A DNA stretch of 64,000 bases from Leucobacter sp. wl10 (GCF_003569785.1 NZ_KZ983994.1:83375-147374), one strand, 5' to 3'. Numbered from the stretch's first letter, positions 15,992 through 24,659 are shown. The notes: generated from the letters alone by a model not told the origin. Program-made: numbers and translations.

Positions 15992-17312
15992 GCGGCGCGG
16001 ACGCTCGATGCGCACCCGGATCACGGCGGGGGCGGTGCTGGTGGTCGCTCTGGCGCTCGGGATCGGTGCGGTCGGCACCGTCTGGATGCTGGACCGGATC
16101 CTCACGGACCAGATCGCCTCGCAACTCGAGTCGGAACTGGAGAGCATCGCCGACGCGTTCGACACGGGCGGACCGGCCGCGGCGGGGATCGATCAGCGCG
16201 ACGATGAAGACGTGCTGATCGCGCTGCGCACCGGCAACCGGACGGTGGTCAGCAACGACCGGGCGCTGCAGCTGCCGAAGCCCGCCCGCGAAGACGCGCC
16301 CGCGCCGGCGGAGGTCGGGGGCGAGCGCATGCTGGTGGTCGGTGAGGAGGTCGAGGGCGGCACGCTCGTCCTGGCCCGCTCCACGGAAGCGATCGACGAG
16401 GCGGTCTCCACGGCCACCCTGCTGCTCGCCATCGCGGTGCCCCTCGCGATCGCGCTGATCGGCACGATCGTCTGGGTCGTCGCCGCGCGCGCTCTCGCAC
16501 CGGTCGAGCGCATCCGCCGGCAGGTCGATCAGGTGGATCCCCGAGCCCTCGATCATCGGGTGCCCACGACCGGCACGGGCGACGAGATCGATCGCCTCGC
16601 GGGCACCATGAATCGCATGCTGGGCCGCATCGAGCACGGCTACCGGGCCCGGCAGCAGTTCGTCAGCGACGCCTCGCACGAGCTGCGCTCTCCGCTGGCG
16701 ACGATGCGCCAGTACGCCGAGGTCAGCCGAGCGCACCCCGAGGCCGCGCCACCCGGCGAACTCGCCGACGTGGTGCTCGCGGAGGGGGCCCGGATGCACG
16801 ACATCGTCGAGGGGCTGCTGCTGCTGGCGCGCCTCGACGAGGGCGCGAACACCGCGGCGAGGAGCAGCATCGACCTCGACGATCTGGCCCTCGCCGAGGC
16901 GCGCCGGATCCGCGCCCTCGACGCCGCGACGGTCGACGGTCGCGGCGTCGCGCCCGCCCGCGTCACCGGCGATGCGCGCCTGCTCGCGCGGGCCGTGCGC
17001 AACCTCGTCGACAACGCGCTGCGCCACGCCCGCGGCACCGTCGCGCTCACCACCCTGGTGCGGGACGGGTGGGCCGTCGTGCACGTCGACGACGACGGCG
17101 ACGGCGTTCCCGAGCACGAGCGGGAGCGGGTGTTCGAACGCTTCACCCGCCTCGACGAGGCGCGCTCCCGCGACGCCGGCGGGAGCGGGCTCGGGCTCGC
17201 GATCGTCCGGGAGATCGCTCGTGCCCACGGCGGCTCCGTGCACGTGGAGACCGCCCCGCTCGGCGGGGCGCGCTTCACGCTCGCGCTGCCCGCGGCGCCC
17301 GGTGAGGGCTGA
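15984..17312 (+). CDS. Sensor histidine kinase
   Basis: A 442-residue membrane kinase. TM1 is near residues 12-34. A periplasmic/extracytoplasmic loop follows to about 138, then TM2 about 140-168 and HAMP. The HisKA domain has the phospho-acceptor in 'FVSDASHELRSPLATMRQY', the N box is 'NLVDNALRHA', and the G boxes are 'DDDGDGVPEHERERVF' and 'GGSGLGLAIV'. The paired regulator is upstream and overlapping; the PepSY protein gene follows 104 bases downstream and is probably a target. The stimulus is unknown. A decayed copy of its last codons occurs at 24048. Confidence 0.92.
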   Translation: MAERRGRSMRTRITAGAVLVVALALGIGAVGTVWMLDRILTDQIASQLESELESIADAFDTGGPAAAGIDQRDDEDVLIALRTGNRTVVSNDRALQLPKPAREDAPAPAEVGGERMLVVGEEVEGGTLVLARSTEAIDEAVSTATLLLAIAVPLAIALIGTIVWVVAARALAPVERIRRQVDQVDPRALDHRVPTTGTGDEIDRLAGTMNRMLGRIEHGYRARQQFVSDASHELRSPLATMRQYAEVSRAHPEAAPPGELADVVLAEGARMHDIVEGLLLLARLDEGANTAARSSIDLDDLALAEARRIRALDAATVDGRGVAPARVTGDARLLARAVRNLVDNALRHARGTVALTTLVRDGWAVVHVDDDGDGVPEHERERVFERFTRLDEARSRDAGGSGLGLAIVREIARAHGGSVHVETAPLGGARFTLALPAAPGEG

Positions 17313-17367
17313 GCGACCTCCCAGAGCGCCCGAACGGATGCGCGGGCGGGCCGATCCTGACGGGGCG

Positions 17368-17393
17368 TTCAGGATCATTCAGACCAGGTTCAG
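17368..17393 (+). promoter_or_regulatory. Three TTCAG direct repeats before the PepSY gene
   Basis: TTCAG occurs at 17368-17372, 17378-17382 and 17389-17393, on one face of the helix (10 and 11 base steps), 24-49 bases before the start at 17417. This is the usual arrangement of sites for OmpR-family regulators. The related pair before the response-regulator gene supports this. Confidence 0.55.
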
Positions 17394-17416
17394 TGCCCTC
17401 GGGTGATCCTGGGTGC

Positions 17417-18205
17417 ATGAACGACAAGACTCCTCAGAATCCGGACAACTCCGAGACCACACCGCTGCCGGAGGCGGCGAGCCCTCCGAACGCGAATCCC
17501 GCCCCTCCCGCCGCTCAGCCCCCGGCCGCGCCCAAGCCCCGCCGCAACTCGCGAGCCGTGCTGATCGGCGCGGGCGCGGCGGCCGCGGTGCTGCTGATCG
17601 GCGGCGCCGGCGCCGGCATCGCGTTCTCGATCGCCGACAAGAACGACGACCGCGCCGACCACTCCCGGAACTCCGTGACGAACACCGTCTCGCCCGGCTC
17701 GGACAGCGGCGCGCGCGCCTCGACCAACGACGGCGGTCGATCGAGCGGGAACGGATCCGCTCCCAGCGCCCCGAGCCCCCTCCCCTCGAGCGCGAGCGTA
17801 CCCGCCGACGCCGCAGCCCTCGTCGGCGCGATCGACGCGGCCGTCGCCAAGGCCTCCGGGAAGGGCGCCGCCTCCGTCGACGTGGAGCGCGACGGCTGGG
17901 AGGTCGACGTGGTGCTGGACGACCGCAATGACGCCCGCGTGCACGTCGCGCTCGACGGCACCGCGACCGTGCGCGGGACGGACTCCGATCACGGCCGCAA
18001 CTCGGATCCGGCCCTCGACACCGCGCGCATCTCCGGCATCGTCGACGCGGCGATCGCGGCTGCGGGCGGCGGTACTATCGAGTCGATCTCGACCGACAAC
18101 GGTCGCGATCGCTACGACGTCACGGTCGCTCTGGGCGACGGCCGATCCACCGACATCGAGCTCGGCGAGAACCTCGAGGTCGTGTCGGTCGACGGCGACG
18201 ATTGA
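17417..18205 (+). CDS. Membrane-anchored PepSY-like protein
   Basis: A 262-residue protein. A Pro/Asn/Ala-rich cytoplasmic head (1-45) is followed by one membrane segment (about 48-70, 'AVLIGAGAAAAVLLIGGAGAGIAFSIA'). A Ser/Gly linker leads into two PepSY-like units near 128-185 and 195-262, with 'DVERDGWEVDVVLDDRNDARVHVALDGT' and 'DRYDVTVALGDGRSTDIELGENLEVV'. PepSY domains outside the membrane are thought to modulate proteases or signals. It follows a two-component system and has repeats for its regulator in the promoter, so it may feed back on the kinase. ATG 17417 avoids a Gly/Pro extension. Confidence 0.8.
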   Translation: MNDKTPQNPDNSETTPLPEAASPPNANPAPPAAQPPAAPKPRRNSRAVLIGAGAAAAVLLIGGAGAGIAFSIADKNDDRADHSRNSVTNTVSPGSDSGARASTNDGGRSSGNGSAPSAPSPLPSSASVPADAAALVGAIDAAVAKASGKGAASVDVERDGWEVDVVLDDRNDARVHVALDGTATVRGTDSDHGRNSDPALDTARISGIVDAAIAAAGGGTIESISTDNGRDRYDVTVALGDGRSTDIELGENLEVVSVDGDD

Positions 18206-18397
18206 GTGCTCCACCCCCTCCCATCGCGGTTGTGCGCTCGTACCCCTCGGCCGTGCCCATGAGCTTCACTGCCGCAGCAGACCCGTGTCAGCAGCCCTCC
18301 TCTCTGCCCCGCCGCACTCCCCGGGCCGCCAACGGTTCGGAGTACCTGATGGACGAGCCGGGCTCGGGCTCAGCCGGGCTCGCCCATCAGGGGTTGC

Positions 18398-19594
18398 TCA
18401 CCGCGTCGAAACGATGATCTCGCGGGCTGGGGCCGGCGAGTTGCGGCTGCGCTGAGCCCGGATCTGGCCGTCGATGACCACTCCGGAGATGCCGGGGATG
18501 TCACCTCGGGCGATGGATTTGAGGGGGTGGTCCTGAGATCCGCCAGTGGGTTCCTGGATGAGCACCAGATCCGCGGGCCTCTGCTCCTCGAGCACGCCCT
18601 CGTCGCGGCGCAGCACGCGCCCAGCGTTCCCGGTGGCGTACGCGATCACGTCGGTGGGGGCCACGCCGCCGATCGAGGAGAGTTCGGCGATCGTCTTGAT
18701 GATCGCCATGGGCATCACGCCCGTGCCCGACGGCGTGTCCGAACCGAGGATGATGCGCTCGAGGCAGTCGTGCTCGGCGGCGAGCCGCTGGATCTTGAGG
18801 CTCGCCGAGAGGTTGCCCGCCTGCACCAGTTGCAGCGCCGCCGACGATTCCCGAACGAGCTGCTCGACATCGGCGTCCGGGAGACTCGTCGTCCCGCCAT
18901 TGATATGCCCGGCGATGTCGGGGGCCATCGCGAGGAGATCGTCGACCGTGATCGGCGCGATACCGGGAACCGACGATGCGCCGCCCGAGTGCGACATGAC
19001 GAGGAACCCGGCTTCCTGCGCCCAGCGCACGTGCGGCACGGCGTCCTTCGGCACGCTGAAGCCCCCGAAGCCGACCTTCATGAGCCAGATCCCCATCGCG
19101 GCAAGCTCCGCGTAGTCGCTCTCCTCCATGTACGGCCCCGTCATCAGGGAACCGCCGTGGATCCGCACGCCGCCCGGACGGTTCAGTGAAAAGGAGCGCG
19201 CCGCCGCCACCGCGACCGCTTTCACGCCGTCGCGGTCCATCGGGCGACCTGGGAAGTGCACCTCTCCGGCGGACATCATCGAGGTCACTCCACCGTGCAT
19301 GTAGCTCTCGATGAAGCCGATCGCGTTCTGCTTCGGATTGAAGTCGCCGATCGCGAAGTGGGTGTGAGTGTCGAAGAGGCCCGGGATCGCGACCGATCCC
19401 TGCGCATCGATCGTCACGTCCGCATCGTTTTCCGCCCCGTCGAACGCCACGATACGACCGTCCTCGATCCGGATAGACTCCGCCTCGCGGACCGGATCCC
19501 CCAGGCGGCCGCTGACGAACCCTCTCAGGTTGTGGATCAGGAGGCTGCCCTCCCGCGGACCGAAGCGTCCAGCCTGATAGCTTTCATCCCACAT
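18398..19594 (-). CDS. Enamidase-like metal-dependent amidohydrolase
   Basis: A 398-residue cytoplasmic amidohydrolase-superfamily enzyme. Visible metal or active-site elements are 'GLFDTHTHFAIGD' (HxH), 'IWLMKVGFGGF' with a Lys that may be the bridging residue, 'VMSHSGG', 'AGHINGG' and 'ILGSDTPSGTG' with the catalytic Asp. The pattern resembles enamidase of nicotinate fermentation, which opens a cyclic enamide to an aldehyde plus ammonia; that assignment is tentative. It lies downstream of an MFS transporter on the same strand (88-base gap) and opposite a LysR regulator. It therefore probably acts on the compound that the transporter moves. Confidence 0.78.
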   Translation of the reverse strand: MWDESYQAGRFGPREGSLLIHNLRGFVSGRLGDPVREAESIRIEDGRIVAFDGAENDADVTIDAQGSVAIPGLFDTHTHFAIGDFNPKQNAIGFIESYMHGGVTSMMSAGEVHFPGRPMDRDGVKAVAVAAARSFSLNRPGGVRIHGGSLMTGPYMEESDYAELAAMGIWLMKVGFGGFSVPKDAVPHVRWAQEAGFLVMSHSGGASSVPGIAPITVDDLLAMAPDIAGHINGGTTSLPDADVEQLVRESSAALQLVQAGNLSASLKIQRLAAEHDCLERIILGSDTPSGTGVMPMAIIKTIAELSSIGGVAPTDVIAYATGNAGRVLRRDEGVLEEQRPADLVLIQEPTGGSQDHPLKSIARGDIPGISGVVIDGQIRAQRSRNSPAPAREIIVSTR

Positions 19595-19682
19595 GTGAGG
19601 TCTTCACCTTTCCTGTCTGGCCGATATCCGGACGGACATCGGCAGGTTCTCTTGTCGCAATTCCCGTATCGCGATCATCGCG

Positions 19683-21002
19683 TCACCGCTGTCGAAGCGG
19701 TTCCGGTATCGCTTCCTCCGCGACGTCTCTCGCCGACTCCCGGGCCACCGCGACGGCGACGACCGTGATGATCAGCATCGCAGCCACGTACACCGCCACC
19801 GCGATCCAAGTCTCGAACCGGCCGTAGAGGGCCACCGCGATGATCGGGGCGAAGGCACCGCCCAGCACCCCGGAGAGCTGATAGCCGAGTGAGGCTCCGG
19901 AGTATCGGACCCTCGTGGGAAACAGTTCGGTGGTGAAGGCGGCGAGCGGGCCATACATCGCGGCCCAGAACAGCATCCCGACGAAATCAGCAACGAGGAT
20001 CAGGAAGGTGTCGCCTGTCTCGAGCAGGGGGAAGAATGCGAACACCCACAGCAGTGCCCCCAACGCGCCGCTCAGGTAGACCGGACGGCGCCCTACACGA
20101 TCGGAGAGCGCACCGAACACGGGGATGAGCAGCAGCATGGCCGCCGCGCTGACGAGCACGGAAAGCAGGGCGGTCGACTCGGGAACGCCCACCATCTGCG
20201 TCAGATAGGTCACCACGAAGAGCACATAGGTATAGAAGGCGACATCGGTTCCGATCCGAGAGCCGGTGGCGATCAGCAGCTCGCGCCACTGCGTCCGGAG
20301 CACCTCGACGACCGGCAGTTTCACGCGCTCGCCCGAGGCTGCAATCTTCTCGAACTCTGGGCTCTCGCTGACGTGCAACCTGATCCAGAGGCCGACCCCG
20401 ACGAGGAGTACGCTGAGCAGGAACGGCACTCGCCAGCCCCAAGCGATAAACGCTTCATCGGATGTGACGGCAAGCATCAGCGCGAGCACGCCGTTGGCCA
20501 TGAGGAGGCCCAGCGGCACGCCGATCTGAGGCCAGCTGGCCGCGAAGCCTCTTCGCTTGGGGTCGCCGTGCTCAAGAGACATGAGCACGGCACCTCCCCA
20601 CTCCCCACCCAGTCCGAAGCCCTGCGCGAAACGGAGGATCGTGAGCAGGATCGGGGCCAGAGCGCCGATCCCGTCGTAGGTGGGGAGGAGCCCGATGAGC
20701 GTCGTGGCGACGCCCATGATGAGGAGGGTGATCACGAGCACCTTTTTGCGCCCGATCCGGTCTCCGTAGTTTCCGAAGACGATCGCTCCGATGGGCCGGG
20801 CGATGAAACCCACTGCGAAGCTGCCGAATGCGAGCAGAGTGCCGGTCAGGGGGTCCACGGACGGGAAGAAGAGCTGGTTGAACACCAGCGCGGCTGCCGT
20901 GCCGTAGAGGAAGAAGTCGTACCATTCGAGCGCCGTTCCGACGACGCTGCCGATGACAGCGCGCTGACGGAGTGCACGGGTGTGCGCTAGGCCTTCAGAC
21001 AT
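19683..21002 (-). CDS. MFS transporter, metabolite:H+ symporter (MHS) family
   Basis: A 439-residue twelve-helix transporter. 'GTALEWYDFFLYGTAAALVFNQLFFP' and 'FIARPIGAIVFGNYGDRIGRKK' are the diagnostic MHS blocks, and 'FGLGGEWGGAVLMSLEH' follows TM4. The family imports organic acids, betaines and similar molecules with protons. It is divergent from the LysR gene and precedes the enamidase-like gene, so the three look like a catabolic unit for an imported acid or N-heterocycle. ATG 21002 gives the usual family N-terminus. Confidence 0.9.
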   Translation of the reverse strand: MSEGLAHTRALRQRAVIGSVVGTALEWYDFFLYGTAAALVFNQLFFPSVDPLTGTLLAFGSFAVGFIARPIGAIVFGNYGDRIGRKKVLVITLLIMGVATTLIGLLPTYDGIGALAPILLTILRFAQGFGLGGEWGGAVLMSLEHGDPKRRGFAASWPQIGVPLGLLMANGVLALMLAVTSDEAFIAWGWRVPFLLSVLLVGVGLWIRLHVSESPEFEKIAASGERVKLPVVEVLRTQWRELLIATGSRIGTDVAFYTYVLFVVTYLTQMVGVPESTALLSVLVSAAAMLLLIPVFGALSDRVGRRPVYLSGALGALLWVFAFFPLLETGDTFLILVADFVGMLFWAAMYGPLAAFTTELFPTRVRYSGASLGYQLSGVLGGAFAPIIAVALYGRFETWIAVAVYVAAMLIITVVAVAVARESARDVAEEAIPEPLRQR

Positions 21003-21179
21003 CGCTGTCCGTTCCGAGGCGCGAGCAGTGCTCGTCGCGCGTCCCGCAGAGGTCTTCCAGTCTCATCGTGTTCTCTCCTTCGAGTACCAGTCGCACCCGT
21101 GCGACCTCCGGTTAGACATCGTCCGCTTCTATCAAACGACTTCCGCCATTCTTGCGACCTCATTCCCTCACCACAACCG

Positions 21180-21221
21180 CATATCTCTTGCTCAAGACAA
21201 GATTATTCTTATACTTTATCC
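21180..21221. promoter_or_regulatory. AT-rich promoter region before the LysR gene
   Basis: The 40 bases before the LysR start are strikingly AT-rich for this window. They contain a short palindrome TCTTG-CT-CAAGA (21185-21196) and the heptamer CTTATAC (21209-21215). The reverse complement GTATAAG recurs just after the LysR gene (near 22140-22146), upstream of the class V aminotransferase gene. LysR proteins often bind such T-N11-A type sites at their own divergent promoter. The exact operator cannot be fixed by eye. Confidence 0.4.
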
Positions 21222-22130
21222 ATGATCGACACCCGCCATCTCGTGACCTTCGAGGCCGCTGTTCGCACAGGAACATTCGCGGGAGCGGCACGCGAGCTCG
21301 GCTACACTCAGCCCGGCGTGAGCCAGCAGATCCGGGCGCTCGAACGGAACCTGAACGCGGCGCTCTTCACCCGTTCCGGACGCCTGCTCCGCCTCACCGA
21401 CGAGGGCGAGGCACTCGCAGCGCAGGTCGATGCGCTGCTCGCGGGGCTACACGCGACCGAAGAACGGATCGCCGCGGTGAGCAGACTCAGGCGCGGCCTC
21501 GTGAAGGTGTGCGCCTTTCCGAGCGCGAACGCGACGCTCGTGCCGACGGCGATCTCACGCATGCGCGATGAGCACCTCGGCATCGAGATCGAGCTCTCCG
21601 AGGCCGAACCACCAGAGTCGCTGGAGATCCTGCGGCGGGGGGACTGCGACGTCGCCGTGACATTCCGCTACGAGCAGGAGACGCAGACCGAGAGCGATGA
21701 GTTCATGTCGATCCTGCTGCTGCGCGAGCCGCTCCTGCTGCTCATGCCGAACAGCCATCCCCTCGCCCGTCGTCACACCGTCAAGCTCGACGAGCTGAGC
21801 GAGGAGCGCTGGGTTGCGGGTTGCGTCCGCTGTCGAGGCGAATTCGTCGACGCCTGCCGTGAGGCCGGTTTTACTCCGCGCATCGACATCACGACAGACG
21901 ACAATCTCGCGGTCCAGAGCTACGTCGTCTCAGGCCTCGGCCTCGCGATGATGCCGCGCATGGTGCAGGCCTTCTTGCGGCACCCCGGGATCCGTGCACG
22001 CCCGGTACTGCCCGAGCGGGAGCGGTCGGTCATGGCCACCGTGCTGCGCTCCAACCGCCGCGCACCAGCCGTCGAGCATACGATCGCCTCGCTCACGCGA
22101 GCAGCAGAGCAGCTCTCGACACAGGCTTAG
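21222..22130 (+). CDS. LysR family transcriptional regulator
   Basis: A 302-residue LysR protein. The N-terminal winged helix is at residues 1-60 ('HLVTFEAAVRTGTFAGAARELGYTQPGVSQQIRALERNL'). The periplasmic-binding-like effector domain runs from about 90 to the end. It is divergent from the MFS/amidohydrolase operon and is followed on the same strand by the aminotransferase-like gene. It probably activates the divergent operon in response to the substrate. ATG 21222 gives the standard LysR start; an earlier in-frame ATG adds an unlike extension through the promoter. Confidence 0.92.
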   Translation: MIDTRHLVTFEAAVRTGTFAGAARELGYTQPGVSQQIRALERNLNAALFTRSGRLLRLTDEGEALAAQVDALLAGLHATEERIAAVSRLRRGLVKVCAFPSANATLVPTAISRMRDEHLGIEIELSEAEPPESLEILRRGDCDVAVTFRYEQETQTESDEFMSILLLREPLLLLMPNSHPLARRHTVKLDELSEERWVAGCVRCRGEFVDACREAGFTPRIDITTDDNLAVQSYVVSGLGLAMMPRMVQAFLRHPGIRARPVLPERERSVMATVLRSNRRAPAVEHTIASLTRAAEQLSTQA

Positions 22131-22277
22131 TTTTCGAAATGTATAAGCAGCGCTTTGTCTTACTGCGGTGGATTAGCGCTCGACCTTGGATGACCGGTCG
22201 CCCAGAATGGAGTCGATTATCCGCACGCGCTCCCCCGCTGCGGCACCCGGCACCGTCCAAAGAACCGAAGGAGCCCG

Positions 22278-23990
22278 ATGCAGGTCGAACAGCCCGAGAC
22301 CGAAAACGTCACGACGAGCGCACCGCTCCTCGCCCGGATTCGGGAGGGCGTGATCGGCGACGACTACGTACTGAACGGACCCTTCGGGCCACGGCGGATC
22401 ACCTACGTGGACTACACCGCGAGCGGGCGTGCGCTCGCATTCATCGAAGATGTCATCCGCGACCAGGTGCTCCCCCTGTACGCGAACACCCACTCCGAGT
22501 CGAACAAGACCGCGCTGCAGACCACCAGTCTTCGCGAGGATGCGCGCGAACTCATCCGGCGCTCCGTCCACGGCACCGAGGATACGGTGGTGATCTTCAC
22601 GGGCAGCGGTTCCACCGCAGCCATCAACAAGATGGTCGGGATCCTCGGCCTCCGCCTGTCTGCTGACCTCGACGAGCGGTTCGGGATCTCGTCCCGCATC
22701 CCCGAGGCGCAACGGCCGGTGGTCTTCATTGGCCCCTACGAGCATCACAGCAACGAGCTCCCCTGGCGGGAGTCCATAGCTGACGTGATCACGATCCGCG
22801 AAGACGACGAAGGCCGGGTCGACCTCGAGCATCTCGCGTCAGAACTGGAGCGCTACGCGGAGCGCCCGCTGAGAATCGGCTCCTTCAGCGCGGCGAGCAA
22901 CGTCACCGGCATCCTCACCGACATCGACGAGGTCACGCGGCTGCTGCACGGGCACGGCGCACTCGCGTTCTGGGACTACGCAGCCGCGGGTCCCTACGTC
23001 GACATCGACGCCTCGAAAGTGGACGCGGTGTTCCTGTCACCTCACAAGTTCATCGGAGGCCCCGGCACACCGGGCCTGCTCATCGTCAACCGGTCGCTCC
23101 TCTCGAACTCCGTTCCCGACACCGTTGGCGGTGGAACCGTCGCGTACGTCAGCCCCGTGGCGCACCGTTACATCACCGATCCCGACCATCGCGAGGAAGC
23201 GGGCACACCTGCGATCGTCGAGTCGATCCGGGCCGGCCTGGTCTTCGCGCTCAAGAACGAAGTGGGCGCGCCGACGATCCACGCTCGCGAGCGAGCCCAT
23301 CTGGAGCGAGCCTTGCGAGCGTGGGGCGAGCGACCCGAGATCCGGATGCTCGGCAGCACCGCAGCCGAGCGCCTCTCCATCGTCTCGTTCGTCATCACCC
23401 GCCCGGACGGCAGGTACCTGCACCACAACGCTGTAGTAGCCATGCTCAGCGATCTCTTCGGCATCCAGGCCCGCGGCGGCTGCTCCTGCGCGGGGCCCTA
23501 CGGACACCGGTTGCTCGGCATCGGGCCGGATCGGTCTCACGAGTTCGAGCAGGAGATCGCCCGCGGGAACGAGGGCATCAAGCCCGGATGGGTGCGGGTG
23601 AGCTTCAACTACTTCGTCAGCGACGAAGTAGCCCAGTACATCGTCGACGCCGTGTCCCTGATCGCGTCCCACGGCTACAAGCTGCTGCCGCACTACCGGT
23701 TCTCGCCGCGTACCGGTCTATGGCGGCACCGCGAGAGCGCCGACGAGGCCCCCCTGCGACTCCACGATCTGGGTGTCGGAGCACCGAGCAGCAAGGGGAC
23801 GGGCCGAGCGGCCCGCCTGCCGGAGTCGGCGCTCGCCGCACACCTCGCCGCCGCCCGCGAGCTGTTCACCTCGCTGCCCGAGCCTCGCTCCGAAGAAGAG
23901 GCCGCGGCCTCCGGCAACGCCGCGGGTCTCGGAGCGGAGTTCGAGCGCCTGCGCTGGTTCGAACTGCCTGCAGCCTCGCTCGAAGAGTAG
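22278..23990 (+). CDS. Class V aminotransferase / cysteine desulfurase-like PLP enzyme
   Basis: A 570-residue PLP enzyme, longer than the usual 400 residues of the class. The core (about 40-470) has 'YVDYTASGRALAFIED', 'GSGSTAAINKMVG', a His pair 'YEHHSNELPWRES', and the PLP-lysine motif 'SPHKFIGGPGTPG'. A Cys-rich loop 'ARGGCSCAGPYGHRLLG' occupies the place of the desulfurase catalytic-Cys region. About 100 extra C-terminal residues are of unknown role. It could be a desulfurase, a selenocysteine lyase or another lyase; the substrate is unknown. The neighbouring LysR and enamidase-like genes suggest an accessory catabolic role. An AAGGAG box lies nine bases before ATG 22278. Confidence 0.78.
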   Translation: MQVEQPETENVTTSAPLLARIREGVIGDDYVLNGPFGPRRITYVDYTASGRALAFIEDVIRDQVLPLYANTHSESNKTALQTTSLREDARELIRRSVHGTEDTVVIFTGSGSTAAINKMVGILGLRLSADLDERFGISSRIPEAQRPVVFIGPYEHHSNELPWRESIADVITIREDDEGRVDLEHLASELERYAERPLRIGSFSAASNVTGILTDIDEVTRLLHGHGALAFWDYAAAGPYVDIDASKVDAVFLSPHKFIGGPGTPGLLIVNRSLLSNSVPDTVGGGTVAYVSPVAHRYITDPDHREEAGTPAIVESIRAGLVFALKNEVGAPTIHARERAHLERALRAWGERPEIRMLGSTAAERLSIVSFVITRPDGRYLHHNAVVAMLSDLFGIQARGGCSCAGPYGHRLLGIGPDRSHEFEQEIARGNEGIKPGWVRVSFNYFVSDEVAQYIVDAVSLIASHGYKLLPHYRFSPRTGLWRHRESADEAPLRLHDLGVGAPSSKGTGRAARLPESALAAHLAAARELFTSLPEPRSEEEAAASGNAAGLGAEFERLRWFELPAASLEE

Positions 23991-24047
23991 TGTCGCGATC
24001 CGGTGCCGAGTCCACGCATCCACGGTTTCGCTCAGCCCATCGAATCG

Positions 24048-24160
24048 GGCTCACGCTGCCCGCGCTGCCCGGCGAGGGTTGAGCGACGGCTGGGAGGTCG
24101 ACGTGGTGCTGGACGACCGCAGGGACGCCCGCGTGCACATCGCGCTCGACGGCGATTGAG
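24048..24160 (+). pseudogene. Deletion-scarred remnant of a histidine kinase / PepSY gene pair
   Basis: The first part (about 24048-24087) closely matches the last codons of the kinase at 17280-17320, including the stop and the following 'GAGCGAC'. The next part (24083-24152) matches the PepSY gene at 17889-17956, encoding DGWEVDVVLDDRRDARVHIALDG. It then jumps to the end of that gene (GACGGCGA...TTGAGT). Both joins fall on short shared sequences (GAGCGAC-like and CGACGGC), as expected for microhomology deletions. Nothing here can encode a full protein. It is best read as a decayed second copy of the 15984-18205 locus. Confidence 0.75.
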
Positions 24161-24302
24161 TCCCCTCACCGACACCGCTCGCCCGGAACGTGAGCCCGCC
24201 GTAGTCGTTGCTCCAGACGCACGTCAGCTCGGCGCCGCAGGCGAGCAGGCGCACGCGCGCGGGCACCTCGACGGGATTCGCAGGCACGCTCACCCCGCTA
24301 TG

Positions 24303-24375
24303 CCTCGGATCCGTGTGCGCCTTCCGGGCGCTTCTGGACCGGTCGAGCGCCCGGAAGGCGCACACGGATCCGAGG
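24303..24375. repeat. Perfect 30-bp inverted repeat (large hairpin)
   Basis: Left arm 24303-24332 and right arm 24346-24375 are exact reverse complements over 30 bases, with a 13-base loop that itself contains the palindrome GACCGGTC. Both arms contain GGATCC. It lies 17 bases beyond the stop of the PspC gene (minus strand) and about 140 bases after the pseudogene. It may act as a terminator for the PspC gene, but it is far longer than the other hairpins of the window and has no T run. A recombination or mobile-element footprint is also possible. Confidence 0.8.
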
Positions 24376-24392
24376 CGGCGGACGGCACCGGA

Positions 24393-24575
24393 TCAGTCCT
24401 CGCCGGGGATGACGACCCACAGCAGGATGTAGGCCCAGAGGGACAGCCCCAGGAAGAGCACGGCGAGCACCGTGAGCACGCGGACGAGACCGGTGCTCCA
24501 CCCGAAGCGATTCGCGACGGCCCTGCACACCCCGGCGATGACACGGCCCTCACGCCGACGGACGAGCTTGCTCAT
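24393..24575 (-). CDS. PspC domain small membrane protein
   Basis: A 60-residue PspC-domain protein: 'LVRRREGRVIAGVCRAVANRFGWSTGLVRVLTVLAVLF' followed by a hydrophobic end 'LWAYILLWVVIPGED', the classical PspC pattern. Full-length PspC proteins sense membrane stress; such single-domain forms are common in actinobacteria and of unclear function. It is divergent from the ABC binding-protein gene, with the large inverted repeat just beyond its stop. Confidence 0.88.
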   Translation of the reverse strand: MSKLVRRREGRVIAGVCRAVANRFGWSTGLVRVLTVLAVLFLGLSLWAYILLWVVIPGED

Positions 24576-24630
24576 ACCTCCATCCTGCCCGGCGCCGCGC
24601 CGCGCCGAAAGCTCCGGCCGCGGATTCTCA

Positions 24631-24659
24631 GGTGCGCGCCCGAGCCCGGGGCGCGCACC
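24631..24659. repeat. 11-bp inverted repeat between PspC and the ABC transporter genes
   Basis: GGTGCGCGCCC, seven-base spacer, GGGCGCGCACC. It lies in the 235-base divergent intergenic region, about 150 bases before the binding-protein start. It could be an operator or a leader hairpin. No thiamine riboswitch motif was found here. Confidence 0.4.

Noticed and set aside
18206..18397. Small plus-strand frame after the PepSY gene
   Set aside because: No ribosome site and a Pro/Ser/Ala-biased composition. The region holds a short palindrome (18354-18366) that may be a terminator, too weak to list.
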